Shown in pieces: positions 36,127 through 45,800 of a stretch of DNA of 64,000 nucleotides. The notes below the pieces were generated by a model that ran no database searches, had not been told where the DNA came from, and worked only from the letters and a program-made list of their open reading frames with translations. Every line of letters begins with the position of its first letter. The stretch's first letter is position 1. Source of the stretch: Jaenimonas drosophilae (Eukaryota; Euglenozoa; Kinetoplastea; Trypanosomatida; Trypanosomatidae); NCBI GenBank assembly GCA_030849065.1, contig JASAON010001659.1, positions 62,001 to 126,000 on the forward strand, written 5' to 3'. A program made the translations under genes and the position numbers.

Positions 36127-39100
36127 ATGTCCGATCACGATCAGAAGCGGCAGCTATACAACCGTCAGGAGTACGTTGTTGGGGCTGAAGCACAGGCGCG
36201 CTATGGTGCCACAACGGTGCTCGTCGTTGGTGCGGATGGATTGGCTGCGGAGATTGTGAAGAACCTCGCGCTCACTGGGGTTCGCTGCATCAAGATTCTC
36301 GATGCATCGTCTGTGATGGAGGAGGATTTTAGCACTAATTTTTTTCTGCGCCAAGCCGATGTTGGCAAGTCGCGCGCGGTGGTGATGGCGAACGCCGCCA
36401 GTGAGCTGAATCGTTTCGTGCAGGTTGAGGCCGTGGATGGGTGCGCGGCAGATCACTACGCGCATGTGCAGGTCGTTGTCTTTGCGAATCAGCACGTGAC
36501 GTCGCTGAGTGAGGAAGATGCTCTTGCACGTGCCAAGGGTGTGCGTTTCGTGGCCTGCGAGAGCCGTGGCATTGCAGGTTGTGTGTTTGTAGATGCGGGG
36601 GATGAGGTGGAGGTCTTCGATACTGATGGCGAAGAAACGGCCATGTGCATCGTCACGGCCATGATGGATGATGGGCTCATAACCCTCCATGATGATCGCC
36701 AACATGATTGCGAGGTTGGCAGCCGCGTCTTCTTCACGGGCGTTCAGGAACCTGCCAACATCAACGCCCACCTTGCCCGCCCACACGATGTGCCGGCGGA
36801 TGAGAAGTGTTTTGTGGTGGAGCAAGTTGTTTCGCCTTATATTCTTAAGCTCAAGGGTCTTGGTGCGGCGCTCGCGTCGAGCCCACGCGTGGAGCTCGGC
36901 AGCAGTGCCTACCTCCACACCACCAAGAAGCGTGCGTTGCTGCATCATCAGCCGCTTGCCGAATCCTTGGCGCAGCCAAACATCCCGACGATGGCCATAT
37001 TTGATGGCGAGGCAAAAATGGCGGCCCCGGCCAACCTTCACGCCATCTTCAAGGCCGTTGGCGCGACCAAGACGATCCCACGTAGTGCCTCCGAGGTGGA
37101 GGAGGTGTTGCAGCGCGCACGTGCCATGGAGCCCAGCTTGGATTCATGCTTTGCGCACGATGTACTCTCCGTCTTTGGTGGCAGCCTCAACCCCATGGCA
37201 TGCTTCGTGGGCGGAGTTGCTGCTCAGGAGGTGTTGAAGGTGTGTAGTGGCAAATTCACACCTCTAACTCAGTGGCTCTACTACGATGCACGTGAGCTGC
37301 TGCAGGCGCGTGGCCCCAGCACCTCCAGCAGCAGCAGCACCTCTTCGGTGGCGAAGCGCTACGCTGGTCAGGCCGCCGTGCTGGGCCACGACTTCCAGAA
37401 CTATCTCAGCCAACAAAAAATCTTCATTGTTGGTGCCGGTGCGCTCGGCTGCGAGCTCATCAAGAACGCCGCCTTGATGGGTCTTGGCGGGGTCTCCATC
37501 ACTGACATGGACCAAATCGAGATGAGCAACCTCTCTCGGCAGTTCCTCTTCCGCAGCCACCACATTGGCCAGCCCAAGTCGAGGGTGGCCGCCGCCGCCG
37601 CGCAGGAGATGTGCCCGCAGATGCACATTTCCAGCTACGAAGTCAAGGCGGATGAAAGCACCGAGGGCATCTTCAACGAATCGTTCTGGGACGATCACGT
37701 TGCGGTGCTCAACGCCCTGGACAACGTGGTCAGCCGCAAGTACGTTGATGGCCGCTGCCTCTTCTACAAGAAGCCCCTCTTTGAGAGTGGCACCCTCGGA
37801 ACCAAGTGCAACATGCAGCCGGTCATACCCTTCGTTACGGAGAGCTACAGCAGCACCTACGACCCGCCAGAGAAGTCGGTGCCACTCTGCACCTTGAAGA
37901 ACTTTCCCAACGCCATTGAGCACACCATTCAGTGGTCCAGCGACCTCTTTCACGGGCTCTTCCACCTCACCCCCTTAGATGTAAATCGCTATATTCATCA
38001 TCGCGAGGCCTTTGAGGCGGAGCTGCAGCGCGACCCTGCCGCCGCGACGGGTGTGCGTGAGCGTGTATCTGAGGCACTGCGGGAGTGGCCGCGCAACGAT
38101 CAGGATTGTGTGCGACGGGCTCGCTCACTCTTCAACGAGCACTTTGACACCAACTTCCGCCAGCTGCTGCACAACATTCCCCTGGATAAGCGTGGGGAGG
38201 ACGGCCAGCTCTTCTGGAGTGGCGCGAAGAAACCGCCCACGCCACAAACGTTTGATGCGCGCCACGACGTGGCCATTGATTTTGTCTTCTACACCGCCAA
38301 GCTCATCGCCACGGTTTATGGCCTGCCGCCACTGCGCATGTCTCGTGAGGAGGTGGCCACCTACGCCGCATCGCTGGAGCTCCCCGCCTTTGTTCCGAAA
38401 CACGTTGTCATTGCCACAACGGAGAAGGAGGCGGCCGCTTCTGCCGCACCCGCTCACGATGGTGCCGCCATTGCCCTTCCCCCTGTGGCACCCTTCATGA
38501 CGAAGATGGTGCCACAAGTCTTTGAGAAGGATGATGAATCCGTTCATCATCTTCAGTTCGTCACGTACGCCTCCAACTTGCGCGCACAGGCATATGGCAT
38601 CCCAACCGCAGATTTAACGCAAACGAAGCGAATTGCTGGAAAAATTATCCCGGCGATGGTGACGACGACGTCGCTCATCACCGGCCTCGTTATGATGGAG
38701 CTCATCAAGTATCTTCTTGTGCAGTTTCGGCATGGCAGCAGCACGACCACCTACGTGCCAACACCGGAGGAAATAACGGAGCAGCTCACCATGTATCGCA
38801 GTGCCTTCATCAACGTTGCTCTGCCCTTCTTTGCCTTTAGCGACCCCATCATGGCGAGCGGCAAGACCTACATGCTCCCCGAGAGCCAGCGACGGCTGCG
38901 TTGGGGTGTGTGGGATCGGATTGACGTGGATGAGGGGCGCGACATCACCGTGAAGGAGCTCGCCGCCCTCATGTTGCAGCGCTACGAGCTCGATGTGTTT
39001 ATGATTGCCCTGACGAGTGGCAAGGTGGTTTTCATGGCCTTTGGTGGCAAGGCGGCTGACCGTGAGAAGCCTGTCTCGGTCGTGGCGATGGAGAAGGGCG

Positions 39101-39225
39101 AGGAGAACCTCCCTGGCAAGGATTATCTCAATCTGATCGCAACAGGCACCATTGGGGAGGAGGAGGAGGTGGACGTGCCAGTGATTCGCTATCGCTTCCG
39201 TAACTTTGCCACCAAGAAGAAGTGA
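36127..39225 (+). CDS. UBA1: Ubiquitin-activating enzyme E1
   Basis: 1,032 residues from ATG 36127 (MSDHDQKRQLYNRQEY); the longer frame begins at a GTG. UBA1 adenylates ubiquitin and passes it via a catalytic cysteine to E2 enzymes. Seen: the inactive adenylation half with VVGADGLAAEIVKNLALTG; the active adenylation half with FIVGAGALGCELIKNAALMG (about 432-452), followed by MDQIEMSNLSRQFLF and the SRKYVDGRC helix; the catalytic Cys588 in VPLCTLKNFPN; and a C-terminal ubiquitin-fold domain (WDRIDVDEGRDITVKEL onward). The length is typical of UBA1 (about 1,020-1,060). An Ala/Ser stretch at about 395-415 marks a linker between halves. The N-terminal RYSRQ-type motif is present as LYNRQEYVVG. 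Confidence 0.95.
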   Translation: MSDHDQKRQLYNRQEYVVGAEAQARYGATTVLVVGADGLAAEIVKNLALTGVRCIKILDASSVMEEDFSTNFFLRQADVGKSRAVVMANAASELNRFVQVEAVDGCAADHYAHVQVVVFANQHVTSLSEEDALARAKGVRFVACESRGIAGCVFVDAGDEVEVFDTDGEETAMCIVTAMMDDGLITLHDDRQHDCEVGSRVFFTGVQEPANINAHLARPHDVPADEKCFVVEQVVSPYILKLKGLGAALASSPRVELGSSAYLHTTKKRALLHHQPLAESLAQPNIPTMAIFDGEAKMAAPANLHAIFKAVGATKTIPRSASEVEEVLQRARAMEPSLDSCFAHDVLSVFGGSLNPMACFVGGVAAQEVLKVCSGKFTPLTQWLYYDARELLQARGPSTSSSSSTSSVAKRYAGQAAVLGHDFQNYLSQQKIFIVGAGALGCELIKNAALMGLGGVSITDMDQIEMSNLSRQFLFRSHHIGQPKSRVAAAAAQEMCPQMHISSYEVKADESTEGIFNESFWDDHVAVLNALDNVVSRKYVDGRCLFYKKPLFESGTLGTKCNMQPVIPFVTESYSSTYDPPEKSVPLCTLKNFPNAIEHTIQWSSDLFHGLFHLTPLDVNRYIHHREAFEAELQRDPAAATGVRERVSEALREWPRNDQDCVRRARSLFNEHFDTNFRQLLHNIPLDKRGEDGQLFWSGAKKPPTPQTFDARHDVAIDFVFYTAKLIATVYGLPPLRMSREEVATYAASLELPAFVPKHVVIATTEKEAAASAAPAHDGAAIALPPVAPFMTKMVPQVFEKDDESVHHLQFVTYASNLRAQAYGIPTADLTQTKRIAGKIIPAMVTTTSLITGLVMMELIKYLLVQFRHGSSTTTYVPTPEEITEQLTMYRSAFINVALPFFAFSDPIMASGKTYMLPESQRRLRWGVWDRIDVDEGRDITVKELAALMLQRYELDVFMIALTSGKVVFMAFGGKAADREKPVSVVAMEKGEENLPGKDYLNLIATGTIGEEEEVDVPVIRYRFRNFATKKK

Positions 39226-39566
39226 GGTGCAAATCATGGGCATACATGCCTGTGTGAATGTATGAGGGCCAACAGATGGAGGTGTGTGTGTGTGTTGCGT
39301 ACGCGCCTCATGGCCCTGAGTACGTGGGCTCCTGATACCGTTTGGCTATTATGAATGAAGTGCGACATACGGTGAGTGGCTATCGTGGAAGATCATCATC
39401 ACTCGTGCAGTGAATGACGTACCATGTTTGTGTGTGTGCCTAGAACAACCTCATCCACCTCCTCCATTCTTGTGTTGTAGCTCTAGACTGTGGCATCTGC
39501 ACGTTGATAGGTACGTGCCGCTTCACCACCACCACCACCATCATCATCATCACTTTTTGTGTGCTC
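39226..39566 (+). other. Intergenic spacer
   Basis: No gene. (GT)n at about 39281-39297 shortly after the E1 stop; CACCACCACCACCATCATC tract at about 39522-39552 immediately upstream of the next start. Confidence 0.55.
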
Positions 39567-40205
39567 ATGTGCGCAGCTCGTGTGCATCGCTGGGTGGATC
39601 GCACCTGCAGCGTGGCCGTTTCCAGCGCGGTGTTGGGCGTAAATCTGTACTGCCTCGATCTGCACGCCGAGAGCGTTGTGGTGCCGATCATCACCGCCGC
39701 CTGCTGCTCCACCGCCGCCATCAGCAAGGTGGCCAAGCGCATCATCAATCAAGCGCGGCCACAGGGCGCACCGAAGCTGAGCCCCGGCATGCCGAGCAAC
39801 CACGCCACGGCGCTATCCTTCCTGACTGTTGCGGCATGTGTTGGCATTCACCAGCACAACGATGCTGCATCTTCACGCACCACCATGCTTGCGCAGGCTG
39901 GGTTGATGTGCTACAGCATCTACGCCACGGCACTTCGCGTACACTGCGGCCATCACACCACACCGCAGGTGGTGGTTGGATACATCTTTGGCTCGACGAG
40001 TGCGGCACTTTGTGTTGCGGCCAACTATGCGGGATATCATGGTGAATGTGTTGGTGGGCGTGTGGATGAGCTCTCCCCGCCCATCAAGATGACGCTGCTT
40101 GTTGCAAGTGGCATGATTGGTGTGATGGCATTCTCCTCCATCTTTCGGGGCTCGCCGCTATGGAAGACTTGGCGTGGGAGCTCCCTCACCTCACCAAAGA
40201 AGTAG
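39567..40205 (+). CDS. PAP2-family lipid phosphatase, dolichyldiphosphatase/LPP-like
   Basis: 212 residues from ATG 39567; the longer frame starts at a TTG. The phosphatidic acid phosphatase type 2 motifs are visible: KRIINQARP (K-x6-RP), MPSNHATALSF (the PSxH motif, with Asn in place of Ser/Gly), and RVHCGHHTTPQVVVGY. In the last motif the acid residue is replaced by Gln (HTxxQ), as in dolichyldiphosphatases and plastid-type LPPs. Hydrophobic spans surround these motifs (VVPIITAACCSTAAI; LCVAANYAG; LLVASGMIGVMAFSSIF). The expected role is removing phosphate from a lipid phosphate in the ER membrane, for example dolichyl diphosphate recycling for N-glycosylation. The substrate cannot be fixed from sequence. 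Confidence 0.75.
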   Translation: MCAARVHRWVDRTCSVAVSSAVLGVNLYCLDLHAESVVVPIITAACCSTAAISKVAKRIINQARPQGAPKLSPGMPSNHATALSFLTVAACVGIHQHNDAASSRTTMLAQAGLMCYSIYATALRVHCGHHTTPQVVVGYIFGSTSAALCVAANYAGYHGECVGGRVDELSPPIKMTLLVASGMIGVMAFSSIFRGSPLWKTWRGSSLTSPKK

Positions 40206-40412
40206 GTGGAGCACGCACACATCTTCATCACAACAACAACAACAACAACAGATCCAACTTCTTCTTTTTCATGATGCTCATCATGATTGTTGGTGTATGT
40301 GCTATGACACACTTCTCTTCCACGCACAAGGTTCCTCTTTCTCTCCATCTACCCATCATTCTCAAGGCGTTGAAACGATTTTATTCATCGTGTGCGTGTG
40401 TGATCATCATCC

Positions 40413-41462
40413 ATGCGCGGTCTTCTTCATCCTTCACCGTTGCGGCGCACCTTCCAGTCTAACCTCACCTCCCTCACCAACCAAGTGAATCGCGATGAGG
40501 AGGTGCGAAAATTTGGTGGTGCCACACAACGTGGCATACCACGCCTCTCCCGACTCAGTATGCGGCCCATCTCCGTACTCCACGAGACACCGCACGTGAT
40601 GGTGGCTGGACGCTCCAGCAGCAACGGCTTTGCCAGCAATCAGTTCCTCGTGATTCATAAGCAGAGCCGTCGTTGTGTTTTCGTGGATGCCTGCGATGAT
40701 TGGCCCGATGATTGGGCGGCCTTCGTCTCCGCCTCCAAGCTGGAGCCCACGCACATCTTTTTGACGCACTGCCACGTGGATAATATCATCAATCTCAACG
40801 CCTTTCTTCACATCTTTGAGCAACACCAGCAACGACGTCTGGGCCTGATGTTCTGCCCGGGAGAGCAGTGCTGGGTGGATGCTTTCCCACGCGCCTGCCT
40901 ACGCTATGAGCGACGTGAAGAGGCCGCCGAACCTCTGCCGCTCTTTCAGCAAAATGCGTACAGCTTCCTCACGTACGCACATGATCTGCATCGACGGGAG
41001 CGGGAGTTGCGGGAACAAGCACAGCCTGGTGCCGCCAACCCCTCAGCACCACCACACCTCATTCGTCGTGATGATGTAATGCTGAGCAGTGCCACCAATC
41101 GCTCCACCTCCTTCCACGAGATGGGCCCGCACTGCCTCCTCCATTACGTCTTCACTCCAGGCCATTCGCCTGGCCACATGATGCTGAGCCTGCCACGCGA
41201 GCGCCTCCTCTTCACGGGAGATGTGCTCTGCTACAACAAGGTGGGCCGCGTGGATCTTCCGTGGGCGTCGGGGGAGCGTCTGGCGGAGAGCCTCCTGACG
41301 CTGGAGTCCTACTCCGACAGCACCGTGATTCTGCCGGGGCATGGCAGGCTCACAACGATGGGGAGGGAGCGACGCCACAACCTCGCACTACGCACCTTGT
41401 ATGAGCGGAGAGAGATTGGCCAGCGCGGTGTGTCTGTGGGCTTCAATGACGGATACCTCTAA
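40413..41462 (+). CDS. Metallo-beta-lactamase-fold hydrolase (glyoxalase II-like)
   Basis: 349 residues from ATG 40413. The metal-binding motifs are His119-Cys-His121-Val-Asp123-Asn124 (normally HxHxDH), FTPGHSPGHMM, LLFTGDVL and VILPGHGRLTTMGRER at the C-terminal end. The order and the GRVDLPWASGERLAESL segment fit the glyoxalase II / YcbL-like branch of thiolester hydrolases. Asn124 replaces the usual second-site zinc histidine, so the site may bind one metal or use Asn. The N-terminus (MRGLLHPSPLRRTFQSN) is Arg-rich without acidic residues and could be a mitochondrial presequence. An insert of about 60 residues separates the third and fourth motifs (REEAAEPLPLF to SAPPHLIRRDD). Confidence 0.8.
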   Translation: MRGLLHPSPLRRTFQSNLTSLTNQVNRDEEVRKFGGATQRGIPRLSRLSMRPISVLHETPHVMVAGRSSSNGFASNQFLVIHKQSRRCVFVDACDDWPDDWAAFVSASKLEPTHIFLTHCHVDNIINLNAFLHIFEQHQQRRLGLMFCPGEQCWVDAFPRACLRYERREEAAEPLPLFQQNAYSFLTYAHDLHRRERELREQAQPGAANPSAPPHLIRRDDVMLSSATNRSTSFHEMGPHCLLHYVFTPGHSPGHMMLSLPRERLLFTGDVLCYNKVGRVDLPWASGERLAESLLTLESYSDSTVILPGHGRLTTMGRERRHNLALRTLYERREIGQRGVSVGFNDGYL

Positions 41463-41618
41463 TGCATCATCATCATCATCATCAACAACAAAACGGCAAA
41501 CTCTTCTGGCAACATTCATGATGCATGTGTACGTCTTTTTGGTTCCTGTGTTTCATCCACCTCCCTTCATTTCTCTTGCGCATCTCGGGACAAGAATAGT
41601 TGTCACATCATCATCATC

Positions 41619-42089
41619 ATGTCGTGGGTGTGCGAGGCGTGTGAGTATGAAAATGAGGCGGAAGATGATGTGTGTGGTGCCTGCGACGCACCACGGCCTG
41701 CCAACACTGCGCCCGCTGCCGAAGCTGAGGAGGACGACTACGCACACATCAAAGTTGGCTTGATCCTCACGTGCGAAGATGTTGCTGGAACAAGGCTCAA
41801 GCGTCTGAGCATCGATGTGGGCGATGGCACCCCGATGGATGTATGCACCGCCGCCACCAACGTGAAGGAGGGCCTGCGTGTGGTGGTGGCGTGTGTGGGT
41901 GCGCGGGTTGGGGATGAGATTGTGAAGAAAACCACCGTGAAGGGTGTGCCGTCGAGCGGGATGTTGTGCGACTCCGTCATGCTCGGCTGGAGTGGGGGCG
42001 GTGCGGGGGCGGCGGTGGTCTTGACGGACGATGCGCTGCCACTTGGCGCACAACCACCCAAATCCCGTCCACGACCTGCGGGGAAGTAG
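41619..42089 (+). CDS. Small RanBP2-type zinc-finger protein
   Basis: 156 residues from ATG 41619. The N-terminus is a canonical RanBP2-type finger: Trp3 with WVCEACEYEN and then CGACDAPRP (C-x2-C ... N ... C-x2-C). Such fingers bind ubiquitin or single-stranded RNA. The remainder is an acidic linker and then a compact Val/Gly-rich segment (about 45-140) with IKVGLILTCEDVAGTRLKR and VVVACVGARVGDEIVKK, which I do not recognise. A second finger is not present. Confidence 0.75.
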   Translation: MSWVCEACEYENEAEDDVCGACDAPRPANTAPAAEAEEDDYAHIKVGLILTCEDVAGTRLKRLSIDVGDGTPMDVCTAATNVKEGLRVVVACVGARVGDEIVKKTTVKGVPSSGMLCDSVMLGWSGGGAGAAVVLTDDALPLGAQPPKSRPRPAGK

Positions 42090-42814
42090 TGATGATGATG
42101 ATGATGATGATGGTTGTTGTGTGCGCGCTAAGAAGAGATGGCTGGATTATGTTCTGTGAGGTGGTGGTTGGCCAACATCTTCCCGATGCACTTAACTGAG
42201 GATATGCTACATACATTCATTCATGTGCTATGTAGTTGTAGCAGATGGAGCAACAACAACAACACCAACAACAACACCAACAACAACAACAACAACACCA
42301 ACAACAACAACAATATCACATGTTTCAATGTTTCTTCTTTTTGGGTTGGGTAGGTTTTTTTTTTCTTTGGCTCCGTGGACGTAGAGCACAACCACAGAGG
42401 TGTGCCAGCATTCCCATATTCTCTCCATCCAACACACAACACACAAGAACAACGTGTTGAGATTTAGCCTAGACGACGACGACGAAGAACAACGCTCATC
42501 TTAACTCCTCCCCCCCCCCTCCCCCGTTTTTTGCTTGGTTGGCCGTGGACCGTGTGCGTGTTTCCATCCGCACACACTCATTGAGGGCTCAATCACAACC
42601 AGCACGCGTGTGCAGTTCGTTGCACGTAGCCCATCATCATCCTGGATTCATTATCCCTCCCCGACCATTTTTCAGTTGTTGTTGTTTTTTGTGGCGGCGC
42701 ACAAGTAGTTGTTGCGTTCATTTTGCACGTGCTGCCATCGTCTAAGCGTGAAGGGATCCCTCGCAGATCCAGCACATACACGCCCACACATAACTTCAAG
42801 CCTCATCATTTGCC
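42090..42814 (+). other. Intergenic region with three microsatellite types
   Basis: No gene. Starts with (TGA)n directly after the stop (about 42088-42110). A 60-bp CAA/CAC tract lies at 42251-42313, a T9 run near 42356-42364 and a C9 plus C5 run near 42508-42525. TTTTCAGTTGTTGTTGTTTTTTG near 42668-42692 may be part of the splice signal. Confidence 0.6.
42251..42313 (+). repeat. (CAA)n/(CAC) microsatellite
   Basis: About 21 tandem triplets, mostly CAA with interspersed CAC/CAA phases, in the spacer between the zinc-finger gene and the kelch gene. Confidence 0.85.
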
Positions 42815-45800
42815 ATGGACCGCGGGCGTCCTCCGCGTATGATGCGGCCAACATCATCGTCGTCGCCCCAGACGGGGCAGAACACGATGCGCTTAACCGA
42901 GGTGGCCATCACCGCCACAACCTCCGCGGCGGAGGAGCTCTTTGATGGTGCGCCGCCCACATCGCAGGTGCTGATGGTGGAGATCTCTGCCCTGCGTGGT
43001 CGCGCAGATGCTGATACCAGCCGCACCATCTCCGCCATTCTTTCGTGGGGCGTCGTGGGCGAAGACGCGCCACAACATCGGTTCGAGAGCTCCGCCACAC
43101 CACGCAGCACCGCCGCGGTGGTGCCGCAGCTCAGTGCGCCGGTGCTACTGCCACAAGACCTCAGCCCACGGGTGAAGATTGCCGCAACATGCACCTTGAT
43201 GGAGTGGGTGGATGACGAGGCCCTGGAGCTGTGGAGCTGCGAGAGTATCGTTGAGCTGCCACTGACCAACAACAACAACAACAATTGTGTGCTCAACGCA
43301 GTGGAGGTGGAGTTCCGTGGTGCGGGAGACGTCCTACGCACACGTTGGTCAAGCATGCTCCTCAGCACCTACCGCGACGCGCTCCTTAACTTCCGAGCAC
43401 GTGCCGGTGCATCCAAGCACATGATGGTGCAGGTGTGTGTGCGTCAGACGGGAGAAGCAGCACCTCCGTCCATCTCCCCCAGCAGCGGCGCGCTCTTCAT
43501 TTCTGCTTCCACGCCGCCATGCACCAATCATCGTCCACGTGGTGATGATTTGTTTCAGCGTCGTCGCGTACTTCCTTCAACGCCGGCCATTCGCGCAGAG
43601 GCTTCTATGCTGGTGGAGCATCCCATCATCACCATCGCCGTGGAGGATGCCCGTGGCCATCGCCGACGCGGCAAGACCTCCACCGCATCATCATCATCAT
43701 CATCTGTGAGTCTGTTTCACCTCGTGAGCTCCCACGAGGACGAAGAGTGGCGTGAGGCCCCGCTTCATGAAACTGATTATGTTGTGTGCTACCGCGTCGT
43801 ATCCACCGTCGCGTGGCCCATCGTCACCGCCGCTCCCTCCACCGATGCCTCCATCCTCGCGCACACTTCAACGCCCTACACGTTGGGCCTCACCGCGAAG
43901 GTTCTCATCCTGTCTGGCGAAGATGTGTTTGCCGAGGATTTTCATTGGCTGCGGTGTGCCGCGGTGGAGGAACGCCCCGATGGGCGGCACATCGTGGCCC
44001 TCTCGCCCATCTTCAGCACGCGCCAGATGATGGCCTCCAGCTACCGCACATCATCATCATCATCATGCTCATCCATCTTGGAGAAGGGCATCAACGCCAT
44101 CGTCTTCTCGAAGGTCTTCGAGGCCATTTCCAGCACAACGCCATCCTACCACGTGCGGTTGGAGCTCCACCCCTTTGCCACCTTTGAAGATGCGGAGCGG
44201 ATGACGTGCAACGCCACAACCTCACCCAACACCTTTGTGTGCTCCGCCGCCATGGATCTCAACGCGATGCGGAGCTCAGCCCCACATGGATCTGTGGTGA
44301 TGATGATGAATCCATCCACGGCACCACACCACCCCCTCTCCCTCACGCAGGTTGCGGTGTCGCTATACACTGACCTGCAACCCATGCGGGCCAATGACGA
44401 TGAAGCCGCCATTTTTTTGTTGCGGCGTTTGTCGTTGCGTCGGCCGACGCCGAACGAGGGCGGCGATCTCCCACACGCGGAGAATGGCCACGCCTACGCA
44501 CGCGTGTGGTTCTCCGCGAGCCATGCCGCTCACGATGCGGTGAGGATGATGGATTCCCCCACATGCAACAGCCAACAACAACAACAGGGTATGCCATCCT
44601 TGTCGGCGGAGGAGGAGGAGCAGGTGGTGGATGAGTGGGTGCCCGAGACCTCAACGATGGCGGCATCGCCGTTGATTTGGATCGATGGCCGCTCCTCCAC
44701 GTCTGAGTCGCTGGCGCTGCTGCACACAACCAGCCGTCGCGTGCGTTTGTGCGTGGCCATGGTTCCATCCGCCTACAATCCGCCCAACACCACCTCCACC
44801 ACCGACGAGGAGGAAGAGGCGTGGTGCGGGGAGGACGATGCTGGAATGCGTGCGTTGCGTGCGCAGGTGCGCCGCCATCGTCGTCGCTCTCTGCGTGGTG
44901 AGGCACAACATGACGCCGATGAGGTTCAGCTCCTCAACCCATCTCTCCACGGCTCCAACACCGTTGCGATGGTCGTGGATAACTACATGGAGGTGGATCT
45001 CCTTCCTTCACTTGTTGCCGCGAGCGAGTCGGGCAGCCATCGGCGACGTCGCGCGCTGCACAGCTCCGTCGCGGGCTTCATTCGCATGAATCGCAACGCC
45101 GTCTTGGAGGTGGCTGGCGTATGGATCAAGGTGCCAAACATCATCGTGCCCCTCCCGCCATCTTATCAGCCCTCGCCACGGTTGTGGGCGTTGCGCTGCA
45201 GTTTTGTGCGGAGGCGCCATGATGGGAGCGGCGAGGAGGAGGCGCACGCCGGCATCGGTGGCGTTGATGTTGTGTCGCTGCCCGTGGATTATCGCGATCC
45301 CTCGCCAACCCTCTTCGCCAACACAACAATGATGGATTCCATGGAGAGCTACGCCAGCAGCATCCGTCGCGAGGAACGTTTGCAGCCCTACACGGAGCAC
45401 CTGCGCTGCCACTTGCCACCCCAATCCTTGAGCTCTCACGTGCAACAAGTCATGCACCTCATCCAGCGCCAACACACGCCGCCGACATCCCACAAAATCA
45501 CGCAAATCGCGTTTGTGTTTGGTGACGCGTACACGTCGCGAACGCTTGCCGCGGTGCGATACCTCCGCACCTCCTCCTCCCCCAACTTCACGCAGACGGC
45601 ACAACAACAACAACAAGAAGAAGATGATGGTGATGGTGATGACAAGATGCCGGAGATGTATGTTTGGATGGGCAACTTAGATGGCCATGGTGAGGCCGCA
45701 CGCGCTGATGATGTGGCGCCAACTACAGGTCTCAGCCTCCACCGCTATCCCCCAACGATTCATTGGTTCCACGGCAGCCTGTTGGTGAATCCTTCGGAAG

